Source: Bacteroidales bacterium (GTDB lineage: Bacteria; Bacteroidota; Bacteroidia; Bacteroidales; Tenuifilaceae). From it: DNA of 44,541 bases. Made by a program: the position numbers and the translations under genes. A model generated the notes under the pieces. The model made no database searches. It had not been told where the DNA came from and was given only the letters and a program-made list of their open reading frames with translations. The stretch covers positions 1 through 44,541 of the forward strand of contig RPRQ01000040.1 in NCBI GenBank assembly GCA_003818205.1. The letters run 5' to 3'. Below are positions 16,043 through 24,182 of this stretch, piece after piece (the first letter of the stretch is position 1; each line of letters begins with the position of its first letter).

Positions 16043-16160
16043 TGAATTTAGGTTTTTTCTCGGTTAATAATAGACATTATACAGATTAAGTATCAGCTGT
16101 TGTATCTATACTGCTTACCCAAAGCGTTATAGCCCTCGGAAAGGGGGTTGTTCTAATAAC

Positions 16161-16178
16161 TCCGCCTTTTAAGGCGGA
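16161..16178. repeat. Short palindrome of the GGCGGAGT family
   Basis: TCCGCCTT (16161-16168) and AAGGCGGA (16171-16178) with spacer TT. The same hairpin occurs at 16327-16346 and 44419-44434. Confidence 0.85.
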
Positions 16179-16293
16179 GATAATGATCTAACGATTTGTG
16201 GGTTTCACCCCTTGACTTTCTATGCCAGCTGCTATATACTTTCTATTAATCAACGTAGAAACAATTCTACCCTTAAAACCGTACACTACGCTT

Positions 16294-16346
16294 TTGGCTA
16301 AAGCCGAGGATTCTTCTTTATCTTGACTCCGCCTTAAAAGGCGTAG
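16294..16346. repeat. Double-hairpin dispersed repeat, copy 1
   Basis: Two short stems in a fixed order: GGCT-AA-AGCC (16296-16305), a linker containing TTTATC, then CTCCGCCTT/AAGGCGTAG (16327-16346, one mismatch). The element at 44419-44470 is the reverse complement of the same arrangement with stems, linker words (TTTATC, TTGACTCCGCC) and order conserved. Confidence 0.85.
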
Positions 16347-16438
16347 TTATTGATTTTTGATTTAAAAAGCACTGTAACTATCATATTATGAGATTTTAAC
16401 GAAGCGCAAAACTGCTTAATCTATATAATGTATAATGA

Positions 16439-17479
16439 TTATTTATTAATAACAAAATCGATATAAACGGGCAGATGGTCGCTAAAGCCACCATGGTACT
16501 TAAATCCAGCATAAGTACGGAATGGCTTATCCCCTACAAATGCTTCATCGGGCTCAAGCAGAAAATCAGCCCTGAAAACCGAAGTTTTCTCGGGTGATGT
16601 GAATATCTTCCTTCTCTTATCGAGTAAGCTCTCCGAAACGATAATCTGATCGATCATCCCCCAAACCCCTTTATACTTATAGCTGCCTTGCCCCCTTGAC
16701 TTTAGCATTGATGAAATGCTCACCAAGCCCGAAGGGCACTTATCTTTAGCATTCGAGCAAACCTTCAACCCATCGACCAATGGCGTGCTCTCTGGCTCAT
16801 CGTTAAAATCGCCCATAATAAGAATTCGGGCATCGGGGTAAAAAATCTTTATTGAATCAACTTTCTGTTTTAGGGTATTCGCCGCAGCAAATCGACCTGC
16901 ATTCGACTCCAGCTCACCGCCAAACTTCGAAGGCCAATGGTTAACAAAAATATGAATAGTATCAATGCCTCCAATTACGCCCCTGGCGTAAAGAATTTCT
17001 CTTGTTCTACGCCTTGAATCATCAGGGAAGATAACCCGGAAAAACCTCGATTCCTGTAATCGGAATAATTCCTTTCGATAAAGCAGCCCCACATCAATCC
17101 CACGTGCATCGGGCGATTCACGATGAACTATTCCATAGTCAAACTTCAATAATGGAGTTTCATGGACTAACCGGTAAAGCACAAAACCATTCTCCACCTC
17201 GCACATACCAACAAAAATGGGTGGCTCCCATTCACCAACAGCAACTATGGTTTTATAAATCCCGTTAATCTTATCATTCATTCTCTTCCACGTCCAATGA
17301 CGAGTGCCCCTAGGCGTGAACTCCTCATCGTTAGTTAGCGAATCGTCGAAAGGATCGAATAGGTTCTCAACGTTATAGAACATGGCTCGATAACGCTTCG
17401 GGGAAACTTCCTCCTGAGCGTTAACTGGAAGATTGAAGGCGATGAAGAGGAATGGAAATATTAATAAAAATCTTACCAT
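16439..17479 (-). CDS. Secreted endonuclease/exonuclease/phosphatase-fold protein
   Basis: A 346-residue protein with signal peptide (MVRFLLIFPFLFIAFNLPVNAQ). The EEP (DNase I-like) fold is evident from RYRAMFYNVENLFDP, VGMCEVEN, the HIFVNHWPSKFGGELES segment, ILIMGDFNDEPES and the final GGFSDHLPVYIDF with catalytic Asp-His. Known members cleave phosphodiester or phosphomonoester bonds with a divalent metal; whether this one acts on DNA or on phosphorylated lipids or sugars cannot be told. It starts six bases after the upstream lipoprotein gene and is co-transcribed with it. Confidence 0.92.
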   Translation of the reverse strand: MVRFLLIFPFLFIAFNLPVNAQEEVSPKRYRAMFYNVENLFDPFDDSLTNDEEFTPRGTRHWTWKRMNDKINGIYKTIVAVGEWEPPIFVGMCEVENGFVLYRLVHETPLLKFDYGIVHRESPDARGIDVGLLYRKELFRLQESRFFRVIFPDDSRRRTREILYARGVIGGIDTIHIFVNHWPSKFGGELESNAGRFAAANTLKQKVDSIKIFYPDARILIMGDFNDEPESTPLVDGLKVCSNAKDKCPSGLVSISSMLKSRGQGSYKYKGVWGMIDQIIVSESLLDKRRKIFTSPEKTSVFRADFLLEPDEAFVGDKPFRTYAGFKYHGGFSDHLPVYIDFVINK

Positions 17480-17485
17480 ATTAGG

Positions 17486-18919
17486 CTACTCTTTGCGCTC
17501 GTATGCACCTAAATCAGGGAATAAATCGAGAAGATGACTAATATTCTTTAAATCGATTGGAAATAGCGTAGCAAAATCAACTTTCCCTCCATCCTTTGCA
17601 GGGCTTAGGGTGTCGAGCTGATAGTTCAGCTTCCAAGGATCTTTAAACTTCGGATCCTCTTTGGATACGCTAACAAATTTGGTTGGATCGGAGGTGTTAA
17701 AATCGTTTGGCATTTTTAGAATACAATGGTCGAAATTGTAGTTCATGGCTGCGCTGACGGCTTCCCCTTTATAAGTATTATCAATCTCAAGCTCCTTATC
17801 TCTGCTCCCATAAACTATGCAATTATTGAATGATGCTTGCTCCAAATCACGGGGTTCAACGAATAGTGATCCATTCTCAACCTTTGAATATAGATAGTAA
17901 TTATTGAGCATTAACGCAGGCCCATTCCTATAAATATACTGTCCCCAATAGTTTGCAATAGTGCAATGGTAAAATTGGTAAACTCCTCCCATTGTTAATG
18001 CAACGCTTACCTGACCAGCATTTGAGAAAAGGCAATTATCGGCATCTATTTTTGAACCACGAGCATACAGCCCAATGGAGCTCACATTTTCAATCTTTGT
18101 GTTGCTAATCCTCAGGGTTGGCGTACCGACGGTAACACAGGTATCAACAATAATTCCATTAATTGATCCTCTAATTTCAGCCCATTCAATGCTATTATTC
18201 TTGCTTCCTGCATATAGCCATATACCTCCCCATTGTCCCGCTTTATCGCGATAAAACAGTTCTCTTCTATCGCCCTCAAAGGTTATAGGGTTTTCGAATT
18301 CGCCGTTAACTTGAAGCGTTCCCTGAACAACCAAATAGGCATTATTATGAAAATATAATTTTGCCCCGGCCTCAATATTCAGTAAAATGTTAGGGTTAAC
18401 AAGCAGGTAATCGTATATCAAATAGGGCTTATCGGCTACATAGGTAGTATTACTCTCAATTGTCTCGGTTTTAATTAGATGAACATCCTGCCCCCAAGCA
18501 ATCAGCTTAACATCTTGCGCATTACCATTGGTCTCGAAAACAATTGAATCGGCTACCACAAGCGGCGAGCTCTGATTGTTCGGGTCAACGGTAACCTGAA
18601 CAAAAATATAAAGGCTATCATTTCTGCGAATGGTAATATCCTCAACCGTAGCCGAAGCGGCTCCATCAACATTTATTTTAAAGTTTGATGTACCTCCTCC
18701 AACCAATTTAATAGATGAAATCTTTAAATCGTAACTATTTCTGTTATAAACTTTAAAGTGCTGAGTGGATGAGCCGATGGAGGTAAAAACGGTATCGAAC
18801 ATCACCGTATCGGTTGAGAAATTGAGCCTTAACGATGGGTTAGTAGAAATATCCTCCCTCTCACAAGCAGCAAACCACAGAGCAAAAACTAGAAAAAATA
18901 TGGGGTAAACTCTATTCAT
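17486..18919 (-). CDS. Lipoprotein with predicted parallel beta-helix
   Basis: A 477-residue lipoprotein: signal sequence ending in the lipobox FAAC (Cys at about residue 19). After an Ig-like N-terminal region (DTVMFDTVFTSIGSSTQHFKVYN) come strand-rich repeats typical of right-handed beta-helices (NILLNIEAGAKLYFHNNAYL, WAEIRGSINGIIVD, NTKIENVSSIGLYARGSKID). The end, SPAKDGGKVDF...DLGAYERKE, matches the conserved end of right-handed beta-helix surface proteins. Likely an outer-membrane surface lipoprotein of unknown ligand. Co-operonic with the secreted EEP enzyme downstream, and divergent from the amidohydrolase gene. Confidence 0.82.
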   Translation of the reverse strand: MNRVYPIFFLVFALWFAACEREDISTNPSLRLNFSTDTVMFDTVFTSIGSSTQHFKVYNRNSYDLKISSIKLVGGGTSNFKINVDGAASATVEDITIRRNDSLYIFVQVTVDPNNQSSPLVVADSIVFETNGNAQDVKLIAWGQDVHLIKTETIESNTTYVADKPYLIYDYLLVNPNILLNIEAGAKLYFHNNAYLVVQGTLQVNGEFENPITFEGDRRELFYRDKAGQWGGIWLYAGSKNNSIEWAEIRGSINGIIVDTCVTVGTPTLRISNTKIENVSSIGLYARGSKIDADNCLFSNAGQVSVALTMGGVYQFYHCTIANYWGQYIYRNGPALMLNNYYLYSKVENGSLFVEPRDLEQASFNNCIVYGSRDKELEIDNTYKGEAVSAAMNYNFDHCILKMPNDFNTSDPTKFVSVSKEDPKFKDPWKLNYQLDTLSPAKDGGKVDFATLFPIDLKNISHLLDLFPDLGAYERKE

Positions 18920-18965
18920 AGCGCTTCAAAAGTAGAAATTATTTTCTGCAAACGATTTTAAAAGA

Positions 18966-18973
18966 TAAATTTG
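18966..18973 (+). promoter_or_regulatory. Possible -7 element for the amidohydrolase gene
   Basis: TAAATTTG fits TAnnTTTG and lies 36 bases upstream of the ATG at 19009 in the short divergent gap to the lipoprotein gene. The -33 region reads TTTTCTG, only a weak match. Confidence 0.45.
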
Positions 18974-19008
18974 ATACTTTTACTCTCCTTAATTCAAAAA
19001 TCATTACG

Positions 19009-20658
19009 ATGAAAAAAAGTACAATATTAGCCCTAATATCCATCATTCTAACTTCAACAATCCTAATTATGGCATGTTCAAAACGCCAAAAAGTTGATTT
19101 AATTGTAGCTAATGCTACAATTTATACCGTTGACTCAACCTTTAGCCAAGCGAACAGCATGGCCATTAGCAACGGAAAAATTATAGCAATAGGCTCTAAA
19201 CAGGATATTGAATCGCAATTCACCTCCGACAGCATTGTTGATGCGGAAGGGAAATTCGTTTACCCAGGCTTTTTCGATCCCCACTGCCATTTCTTGAATT
19301 ACGGGCTAACCCTTAGCAACGCATCGCTTTCGGGGGCAAAAACATGGAGCGAGGTTGTTGACCGATTGGTGGAACATCAAAAGGCATTTCCTTCCGAATG
19401 GATTCAAGGAAGGGGTTGGAATCAGAATGAGTGGGATATTAAAGAATTCCCAACCAATGAGCTGCTCGATAAAGCCTTTCCGAATAACCCTGTTCTTATC
19501 ATAAGAATCGATGGACATGCTGCAATAGCAAACAGCCTTGCCCTTAAGATGGCTGGCGTTAATGAAAAAATGAAGAAGGATGGCGGTGAACTAATATTAA
19601 AGGATGGTAAGCTTTCAGGTGTTCTTGTTGATAATGCCATTGATCTTGTAAGAGCTATTATTCCTGAGGTACAAAACTCAACGAAAACCTTGGCCTTACA
19701 AAAGGCTCAGGAGAATTGCTTTGCAGTTGGTTTAACATCCGTATCGGACGCAGGCTTAGAGTTCAACGATGTACTTCTGATTGACTCTCTTCAAAGGTCA
19801 GAATTAATCAAGATGAGGGTATATGCTATGCTAAACCCTACCCAAGAGAACTTTGACCATTTTATTTCAAAGGGAATTTATTCTACCGACAATTTAACCG
19901 TTCGCTCCATTAAACTTTTTGCCGATGGAGCGCTAGGCTCAAGAGGAGCCTTGCTGCTTCAACCTTACTCCGATGCTCCCAACACAAAAGGATTACAGGT
20001 TGAACCAACCGAAAGTCTTAGCAAATTCTGCGAAATTGCCTATAAGGCAGGTTATCAGGTTAACACGCACTGTATAGGAGATGCAGCCGTTCGGTTGATG
20101 CTGGACCTATATGCTAAAAACCTAAAATCGACAAACGATCTGCGGTGGAGGATTGAACACTCCCAAATCGTTGACCCCACTGACATTTCGAAGTATGGCG
20201 CTTACAGCATTGTTCCCTCCATACAAACAACCCATGCTACCTCCGATATGACCTGGGCCGATGAGCGTTTAGGCGATAGAATAAAGTACGCTTACACCTA
20301 CCAAGACCTGTTGAAACAGAATGGTTGGCTACCCAACGGTAGCGATTTCCCCATCGAGAATATCAATCCGCTTTACGGATTCTATGCAGGGGTTACTCGT
20401 AAAGATTTATTGGGCTCTCCCGAGGGTGGTTTTCAGCCCGAAAATGCTCTGACAAGAGAACAAGCACTCAGAGCAATGACCATTTGGGCGGCAAAAGCGA
20501 ACTTTGAGGAGGACTTCAAGGGTAGCCTAGAAGCAGGGAAATGGGCTGATTTTGTGATTTTCGATACCGATTTAATGAATGCTACAGAAACCGATTTGCC
20601 CAAATCAAAAGTTATTAGCACTTTTGTTGCAGGTGAGCTTGTTTATCAAAAAAAATAG
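19009..20658 (+). CDS. Amidohydrolase family (YtcJ-like) lipoprotein
   Basis: A 549-residue metal-dependent amidohydrolase (Amidohydro_3 type) with a lipoprotein signal peptide ending in LIMAC (C23). The family hallmarks are VDLIVANATIYTVD, GKFVYPGFFDPHCHF with the first metal histidines, KLFADGALGSRGA, NTHCIGDAAV, RIEHSQIVDP and NGSDFPIENINPL, and an ending in KWADFVIFDTDLM. The family hydrolyses C-N bonds; the substrate of this member is not predictable. As an exported lipoprotein it acts in the periplasm or outer envelope. The GNAT gene follows after nine bases, so the two are likely co-transcribed. Confidence 0.93.
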   Translation: MKKSTILALISIILTSTILIMACSKRQKVDLIVANATIYTVDSTFSQANSMAISNGKIIAIGSKQDIESQFTSDSIVDAEGKFVYPGFFDPHCHFLNYGLTLSNASLSGAKTWSEVVDRLVEHQKAFPSEWIQGRGWNQNEWDIKEFPTNELLDKAFPNNPVLIIRIDGHAAIANSLALKMAGVNEKMKKDGGELILKDGKLSGVLVDNAIDLVRAIIPEVQNSTKTLALQKAQENCFAVGLTSVSDAGLEFNDVLLIDSLQRSELIKMRVYAMLNPTQENFDHFISKGIYSTDNLTVRSIKLFADGALGSRGALLLQPYSDAPNTKGLQVEPTESLSKFCEIAYKAGYQVNTHCIGDAAVRLMLDLYAKNLKSTNDLRWRIEHSQIVDPTDISKYGAYSIVPSIQTTHATSDMTWADERLGDRIKYAYTYQDLLKQNGWLPNGSDFPIENINPLYGFYAGVTRKDLLGSPEGGFQPENALTREQALRAMTIWAAKANFEEDFKGSLEAGKWADFVIFDTDLMNATETDLPKSKVISTFVAGELVYQKK

Positions 20659-20667
20659 AAGATAGCC

Positions 20668-21135
20668 ATGGAAATACTCCTTGCAGATAAGAATAAGCTG
20701 ATTGAAGTTCTATATATCATGCGCGAATGCTCACGACAGCTAATCGATAAAGGTGTAAAATATTGGAATAATAGCCTCTCCGATTATAACGAAATATCCG
20801 AAGACATTGCCAATCAATGCGTTTACCTGCTAGTATTTAATAGGGTTGCCATTGGAACCATAACCATTAAACCCAATAAGAAAAATCCTAAAACAATCAA
20901 TGTTAGCCGTTTAGCAATTATTCCCCACTTCCAAAAACGTGGGCTTGCCGGTGAAATATTAAAATTTGCCGAAGACCTTGCCAAAGAAAGGGGTTCAACA
21001 ACCCTAATTGGCTCAACACCCATTGACGATGAGGCGCTTACCCAGCTATTGATAGAGAATGGTTTTATTAATCAAGGGGTTGACAGTGAAGTTCACGATG
21101 AGTTTGTAAGGATTAAGTTTGAGAAAAAAATTTAG
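20668..21135 (+). CDS. GNAT family N-acetyltransferase
   Basis: A 155-residue cytoplasmic acetyltransferase. The fold is visible in AIGTITIKPNKKNPKTINVSRLAIIPHFQKRGLAGEILKFAED, where the acetyl-CoA loop reads QKRGLAGE (normally Q/RxxGxG/A). It ends with LLIENGFINQGVDSEVHDEFVRI. The acceptor substrate is unknown. It follows the amidohydrolase lipoprotein gene by nine bases and is closed by a hairpin terminator at 21151-21167. Confidence 0.88.
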   Translation: MEILLADKNKLIEVLYIMRECSRQLIDKGVKYWNNSLSDYNEISEDIANQCVYLLVFNRVAIGTITIKPNKKNPKTINVSRLAIIPHFQKRGLAGEILKFAEDLAKERGSTTLIGSTPIDDEALTQLLIENGFINQGVDSEVHDEFVRIKFEKKI

Positions 21136-21147
21136 CCAATACTTAGA

Positions 21148-21175
21148 AAAGCCCTTAATATAAGGGCCTTTCTAT
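21148..21175. terminator. Intrinsic terminator between convergent genes
   Basis: GCCCTTA (21151-21157), loop ATA, TAAGGGC (21161-21167) with AAAA before and CTTTCTATT after. It closes the GNAT gene (+) and may also serve the minus-strand gene ending at 21192. Confidence 0.75.
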
Positions 21176-21191
21176 TATTAATAGGTTGCTT

Positions 21192-21731
21192 TTACAAATA
21201 AAAATTCAACCCTCCGCCAATAAAATGGTAGGTAGGATCGGTTAACCCTATTTCGGCTTCAAAAATAAAACTCATATTCTTCTTAATCCCAATCTCAAGC
21301 CCAAGGGGTAACCAGAGCAGGACACGGGTTTTATCGTCATTAAAGTTAATGTCCGAATCAAGGCCTGTGGAGAAGCGAATATCACTCCTTATGGGGAATG
21401 TAATATTCAAAGAGCCATCCAAACCAAAATCACCGAACTGATGCGCTCCAACAGCAAACGACATTCTATGGGGTAATGCAAACTCAACGTCTGCTCCAAA
21501 ATAATCCAAAGGGCCAAGTACACCAACCTTTGCCGAGAAGTCGATGCCCTGCTTAATACCATAACCCCCATGAAGAAACATGATAAACTCTGAATCACCG
21601 TTAACCATTACACCCGGCTCGATACCCAGTGAAAACTTTTTTGGTTTAAGGGTTTGACCTGTATTGAATACCTGCCCAAAGGTTGTACTAGCTATGAATA
21701 GGATTGCTAGAATGGTAAGAAAATTTTTCAT
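21192..21731 (-). CDS. Small outer-membrane-type protein of unknown function
   Basis: The ATG at 21731 gives a signal peptide (MKNFLTILAILFIASTTFGQ); the longer frame upstream adds unrelated residues and crosses a promoter-like element. The 179-residue product has alternating hydrophobic/polar strands (KFSLGIEPGVMV, FIMFLHGGYGI, IDFSAKVGVL, ADVEFALPHRM, IFEAEIGLTDP) and ends with FIGGGLNFYL, an aromatic C-terminus typical of outer membrane beta-barrels. About ten strands fit. The length suits an eight- to ten-stranded barrel. Transcribed alone after the TolC gene terminator. Confidence 0.8.
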   Translation of the reverse strand: MKNFLTILAILFIASTTFGQVFNTGQTLKPKKFSLGIEPGVMVNGDSEFIMFLHGGYGIKQGIDFSAKVGVLGPLDYFGADVEFALPHRMSFAVGAHQFGDFGLDGSLNITFPIRSDIRFSTGLDSDINFNDDKTRVLLWLPLGLEIGIKKNMSFIFEAEIGLTDPTYHFIGGGLNFYL

Positions 21732-21762
21732 AATATGCTTTATTGGTTGATTAGTTTGCAAA

Positions 21763-21770
21763 CAAAAATA
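21763..21770 (-). promoter_or_regulatory. Possible -7 element for the small outer membrane protein gene
   Basis: Minus-strand TATTTTTG fits TAnnTTTG, 31 bases before the ATG at 21731. The -33 position reads TTTC. Its position supports the chosen start codon. Confidence 0.45.
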
Positions 21771-21795
21771 GTAAGTTTTTTTTAAACCAGAAACA

Positions 21796-21821
21796 AACCC
21801 CGGGGAACCACTCCCGGGGTT
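21796..21821 (-). terminator. Hairpin downstream of the TolC gene
   Basis: GC-rich arms AACCCCGGG (21796-21804) and CCCGGGGTT (21813-21821); on the minus strand it is followed by TGTTTCTGGTTT. It lies 40 bases after the TolC-type gene stop and just ahead of the next gene's promoter. Confidence 0.7.
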
Positions 21822-21860
21822 AAACAAACCATAACAAACCTACAAAAATAAACCTGCGAA

Positions 21861-23216
21861 TTACAGGGTTATTGGGATACCCCGATAAAAATCGAGTATT
21901 TTAAGTTTCAATAAGTATGAATACTTTGCGTTAATTAAATCAGCGTTTGCCCTTACAAGGTTTGACTTTGCTATCCAGTAGTCTACAGCATTTATCATCC
22001 CCAAATCAAACTTTTGACTAGAAAACTCAAATACTTGTTGTAGCGCATTTACTGACTCATTCGATTGATCATATGTATCTTTAGCAGCAAGAGCATCAGC
22101 AAAGGCTTGTTGAATATTTTTAAGAACTTGTTTCTTCGTTTCGTTAAGCGCTTCTTTACGATCTAATACATTTATTTTAGCGCGACTAATTTGATTCTGC
22201 GTTGAATACTTATTAAAGATAGGTATTTGAATATTCAATCGTATAGAAGTAAATGTATTATCAGATATTTGATTAGAATAGGAATAGTCAGGGTAAGGCC
22301 TTAATGATGCGGAGAATGGGTCAATTGCACTTTGAGAATAACGACTATTGTAATCAAAGGACATATAAATTCTAGGACTTCTTAACGCTCTAGCCATGTT
22401 CAATCCCTTTTTTGATTGCAAAAGCCTATACTCTGAAGATTTTATCTCAGGCAAACTTACAGAAGCAATCCCAAATATTTCATTACAGTCAGGAATTGGT
22501 GGGCTTGTAATGATTAAATCTTTCTTTAAGTCAATCTGAAAGTTATTAGTTGAATCGAGTTCCAAAAACTGCGCTAGAGTTAGTCGAGACATGACTAGGT
22601 TGTTATTTGCTACAGTTAAATTTTTCTTTTCTAAATGATATTGTGATTTAATTTCAAGAAAACCGCCTTCGGTAATTTGACCTAACTCGAATTGGCTTTT
22701 TGTTTTATTGAGTTTTAAATCTGCAACGGTAAGCTGTTCATTCGCTAGTTCAAGCATTTCTGAAGCATAAAGAACTTGTAGATAATTTGCTACAACATTT
22801 AGTACTAGATCGTTCTTTAACTTTTCAACATCAGACTTGCTGGCCAAATATCCGTATCTATTACCACTTATACTGCTTATTTTTGTAAACCCCTGAAATA
22901 AATCAAGTTCTGAGGTAATACCAAAACTTCCGCTTTCAACTTTTTTATCTTCGTAAGTACTTTGATAGTAGTTATAACTTAAACCTTTAGAAATACCATG
23001 TCCACCATATGCGTTAATGGCTGGAGTGACATCTGCATAAGATTTAATATAATCTGACTTTGCTATTTCTGAGGTATAAATACTTCGCTTTATTTGAATG
23101 TTGTTTTGAAGTGCTTGGTTAATGCACTCCTCCAATGTCCATTTCTTTTGAGCAAAAAGCGAGGTTGCTGATAGAAAAGTAAAAACGGCTAAAGAATATT
23201 TAAGAATTCTAATCAT
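21861..23216 (-). CDS. TolC family outer membrane efflux protein
   Basis: A 451-residue protein with signal peptide (residues 1-22, LSATSLFAQ) followed by the family start KKWTLEECINQALQNNIQIK. Two long alpha-helical/coiled regions per repeat (LELANEQLTVADLKLNKTKSQFELG and the second VNALQQVFEFSSQKFDLGMINAVDYW) and strand pairs match the outer membrane efflux fold. As a trimer it forms the outer-membrane exit duct of tripartite pumps. It is the last gene of the minus-strand efflux group with HlyD and an ABC ATPase. The group lacks a permease. Confidence 0.93.
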   Translation of the reverse strand: MIRILKYSLAVFTFLSATSLFAQKKWTLEECINQALQNNIQIKRSIYTSEIAKSDYIKSYADVTPAINAYGGHGISKGLSYNYYQSTYEDKKVESGSFGITSELDLFQGFTKISSISGNRYGYLASKSDVEKLKNDLVLNVVANYLQVLYASEMLELANEQLTVADLKLNKTKSQFELGQITEGGFLEIKSQYHLEKKNLTVANNNLVMSRLTLAQFLELDSTNNFQIDLKKDLIITSPPIPDCNEIFGIASVSLPEIKSSEYRLLQSKKGLNMARALRSPRIYMSFDYNSRYSQSAIDPFSASLRPYPDYSYSNQISDNTFTSIRLNIQIPIFNKYSTQNQISRAKINVLDRKEALNETKKQVLKNIQQAFADALAAKDTYDQSNESVNALQQVFEFSSQKFDLGMINAVDYWIAKSNLVRANADLINAKYSYLLKLKILDFYRGIPITL

Positions 23217-23260
23217 GGCAAAAAGATTTCAACTATGTTATGGTAGAAATTAACTCAACC

Positions 23261-23614
23261 CTACAGTATTTCAATCATCTCGAAACTCTTCGAGTCAACT
23301 TTCTTAAGTAAGGGCATTACATTCTTAATATAATATTTGATTACGTCAAAATCTGTTGAATCGGGTTGATCGTTAAGCTGAAAACTTAAATTCAGGTTTC
23401 CCGAATCGTAAAAACAAGTATCTAAAATTATTGGTTCAATATTTTGTTGGGCTGTATTATCCAACTCAGAGGTTAAAACAATTGTTGGTGCTTCTTCATC
23501 TACAGGTTTGGCTTTGACTGATTTCGGACTGACAGTTTCTGACTCATCTGCTTTTGCAAACCCAACGTTTACTAGCACTAAAGCTAGAATAAAAAATCCA
23601 TATTTTAACCTCAT
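23261..23614 (-). CDS. Exported protein of unknown function in the efflux group
   Basis: The ATG at 23614 gives a signal peptide (MRLKYGFFILALVLVNVGFAKA); the longer frame overlaps the upstream gene and is rejected. The 117-residue product is acidic, with a disordered Thr/Glu-rich stretch (ESETVSPKSVKAKPVDEEAP) and a C-terminal portion (FQLNDQPDSTDFDVIKYYIK). No family recognised. It lies 11 bases downstream of the gene at 23925 and 44 bases before the TolC gene, so it is part of the transcription unit. Confidence 0.7.
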   Translation of the reverse strand: MRLKYGFFILALVLVNVGFAKADESETVSPKSVKAKPVDEEAPTIVLTSELDNTAQQNIEPIILDTCFYDSGNLNLSFQLNDQPDSTDFDVIKYYIKNVMPLLKKVDSKSFEMIEIL

Positions 23615-23625
23615 CGTAGTAGTTT

Positions 23626-23925
23626 TTAGTGTCCGTTTTTCTTTCGGTAAAGTACTTGTATGTGCGTTGCTCCTGCACGAGGAGTAAATATCTGTATCAG
23701 CTCCCACCCCTTATCGTAATGAGCAAGAGAGTCTCTCAACTGCGTAATCTGCTCTAAAGTTGCATGTAACGTATCGCTTTCCGTAGAGCTTTGCTCGGAG
23801 TTGATACTCCATGGAAAGGATTCTACTCTGAAGCTATAGCTCATTTTCTTACCGCCAATGGTAACAATAACATCGGCTATTTCATCATCTCCAAGGTTCG
23901 AAATTGGTATGCAAATCTCTTTCAT
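23626..23925 (-). CDS. Small protein of unknown function in the efflux group
   Basis: A 99-residue, probably cytoplasmic protein: no signal peptide or membrane segment. The start is preceded by AAAGAAAGGGTAATACT, a usable ribosome binding region (GAAAGGG). N-terminal strands (IADVIVTIGGKKMSYSFRVESF) are followed by a helix (LEQITQLRDSLAHYDKGWELIQIF) and IQVLYRKKN. No known family. The order with the TolC gene suggests a role tied to this locus. Confidence 0.65.
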   Translation of the reverse strand: MKEICIPISNLGDDEIADVIVTIGGKKMSYSFRVESFPWSINSEQSSTESDTLHATLEQITQLRDSLAHYDKGWELIQIFTPRAGATHIQVLYRKKNGH

Positions 23926-24000
23926 AGTATTACCCTTTCTTTAATTTTAACATGACTTTTTTTAAATAATTATTGATTGTATAGTAATTTTTAATTTATC

Positions 24001-24134
24001 TGGAATGTTGGAAGATTGGAATATTGCCTGCCTGTCGGCAGACAGGGAAAAGAAGCATAAACAGATTTCATTTAAACACCTTTAAACTCGCAAGTTCGGT
24101 TCTTCCACTATTCCATTACTCCATTCTTCCAAAA
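24001..24134. repeat. Composite intergenic repeat, copy 1
   Basis: Outer TGGAATGTTGGAAGATTGGAAT (first 20: TGGAATGTTGGAAGATTGGA) is inverted by TTCCACTATTCCATTACTCC near the right end. Inside are the palindrome GCCTGCCTGTCGGCAGACAGG core (24026-24047, arms CCTGTC/GACAGG at 24031-24046) and the string AACTCGCAAGTTCGGTTC (24085-24102). The latter two recur in the same order and orientation at 26444-26499. It sits between the ABC ATPase gene and the 99-residue gene. Confidence 0.85.
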
Positions 24135-24182
24135 GTAAATATTCTCGTTTTACTAATTATTTTTCTTACAATTCCCTTAAAA

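Larger units (their letters stand above)
15790..16438. other. Gene-free 650-bp repeat field
   Basis: No credible open reading frame. The stretch holds the 20-bp palindrome (15861-15903), the GCAGCATYGCTGC units (15938-16042), TCCGCCTT/AAGGCGGA (16161-16178) and the double-hairpin element (16294-16346). The remainder is AT-rich without recognisable signals. It separates the HD gene from the secreted phosphodiesterase-fold gene, both on the minus strand. Confidence 0.8.

Noticed and set aside
23615-23707. Longer start of the exported protein at 23261
   Set aside because: The extension overlaps the upstream gene in another frame and hides the signal peptide that begins at 23614.
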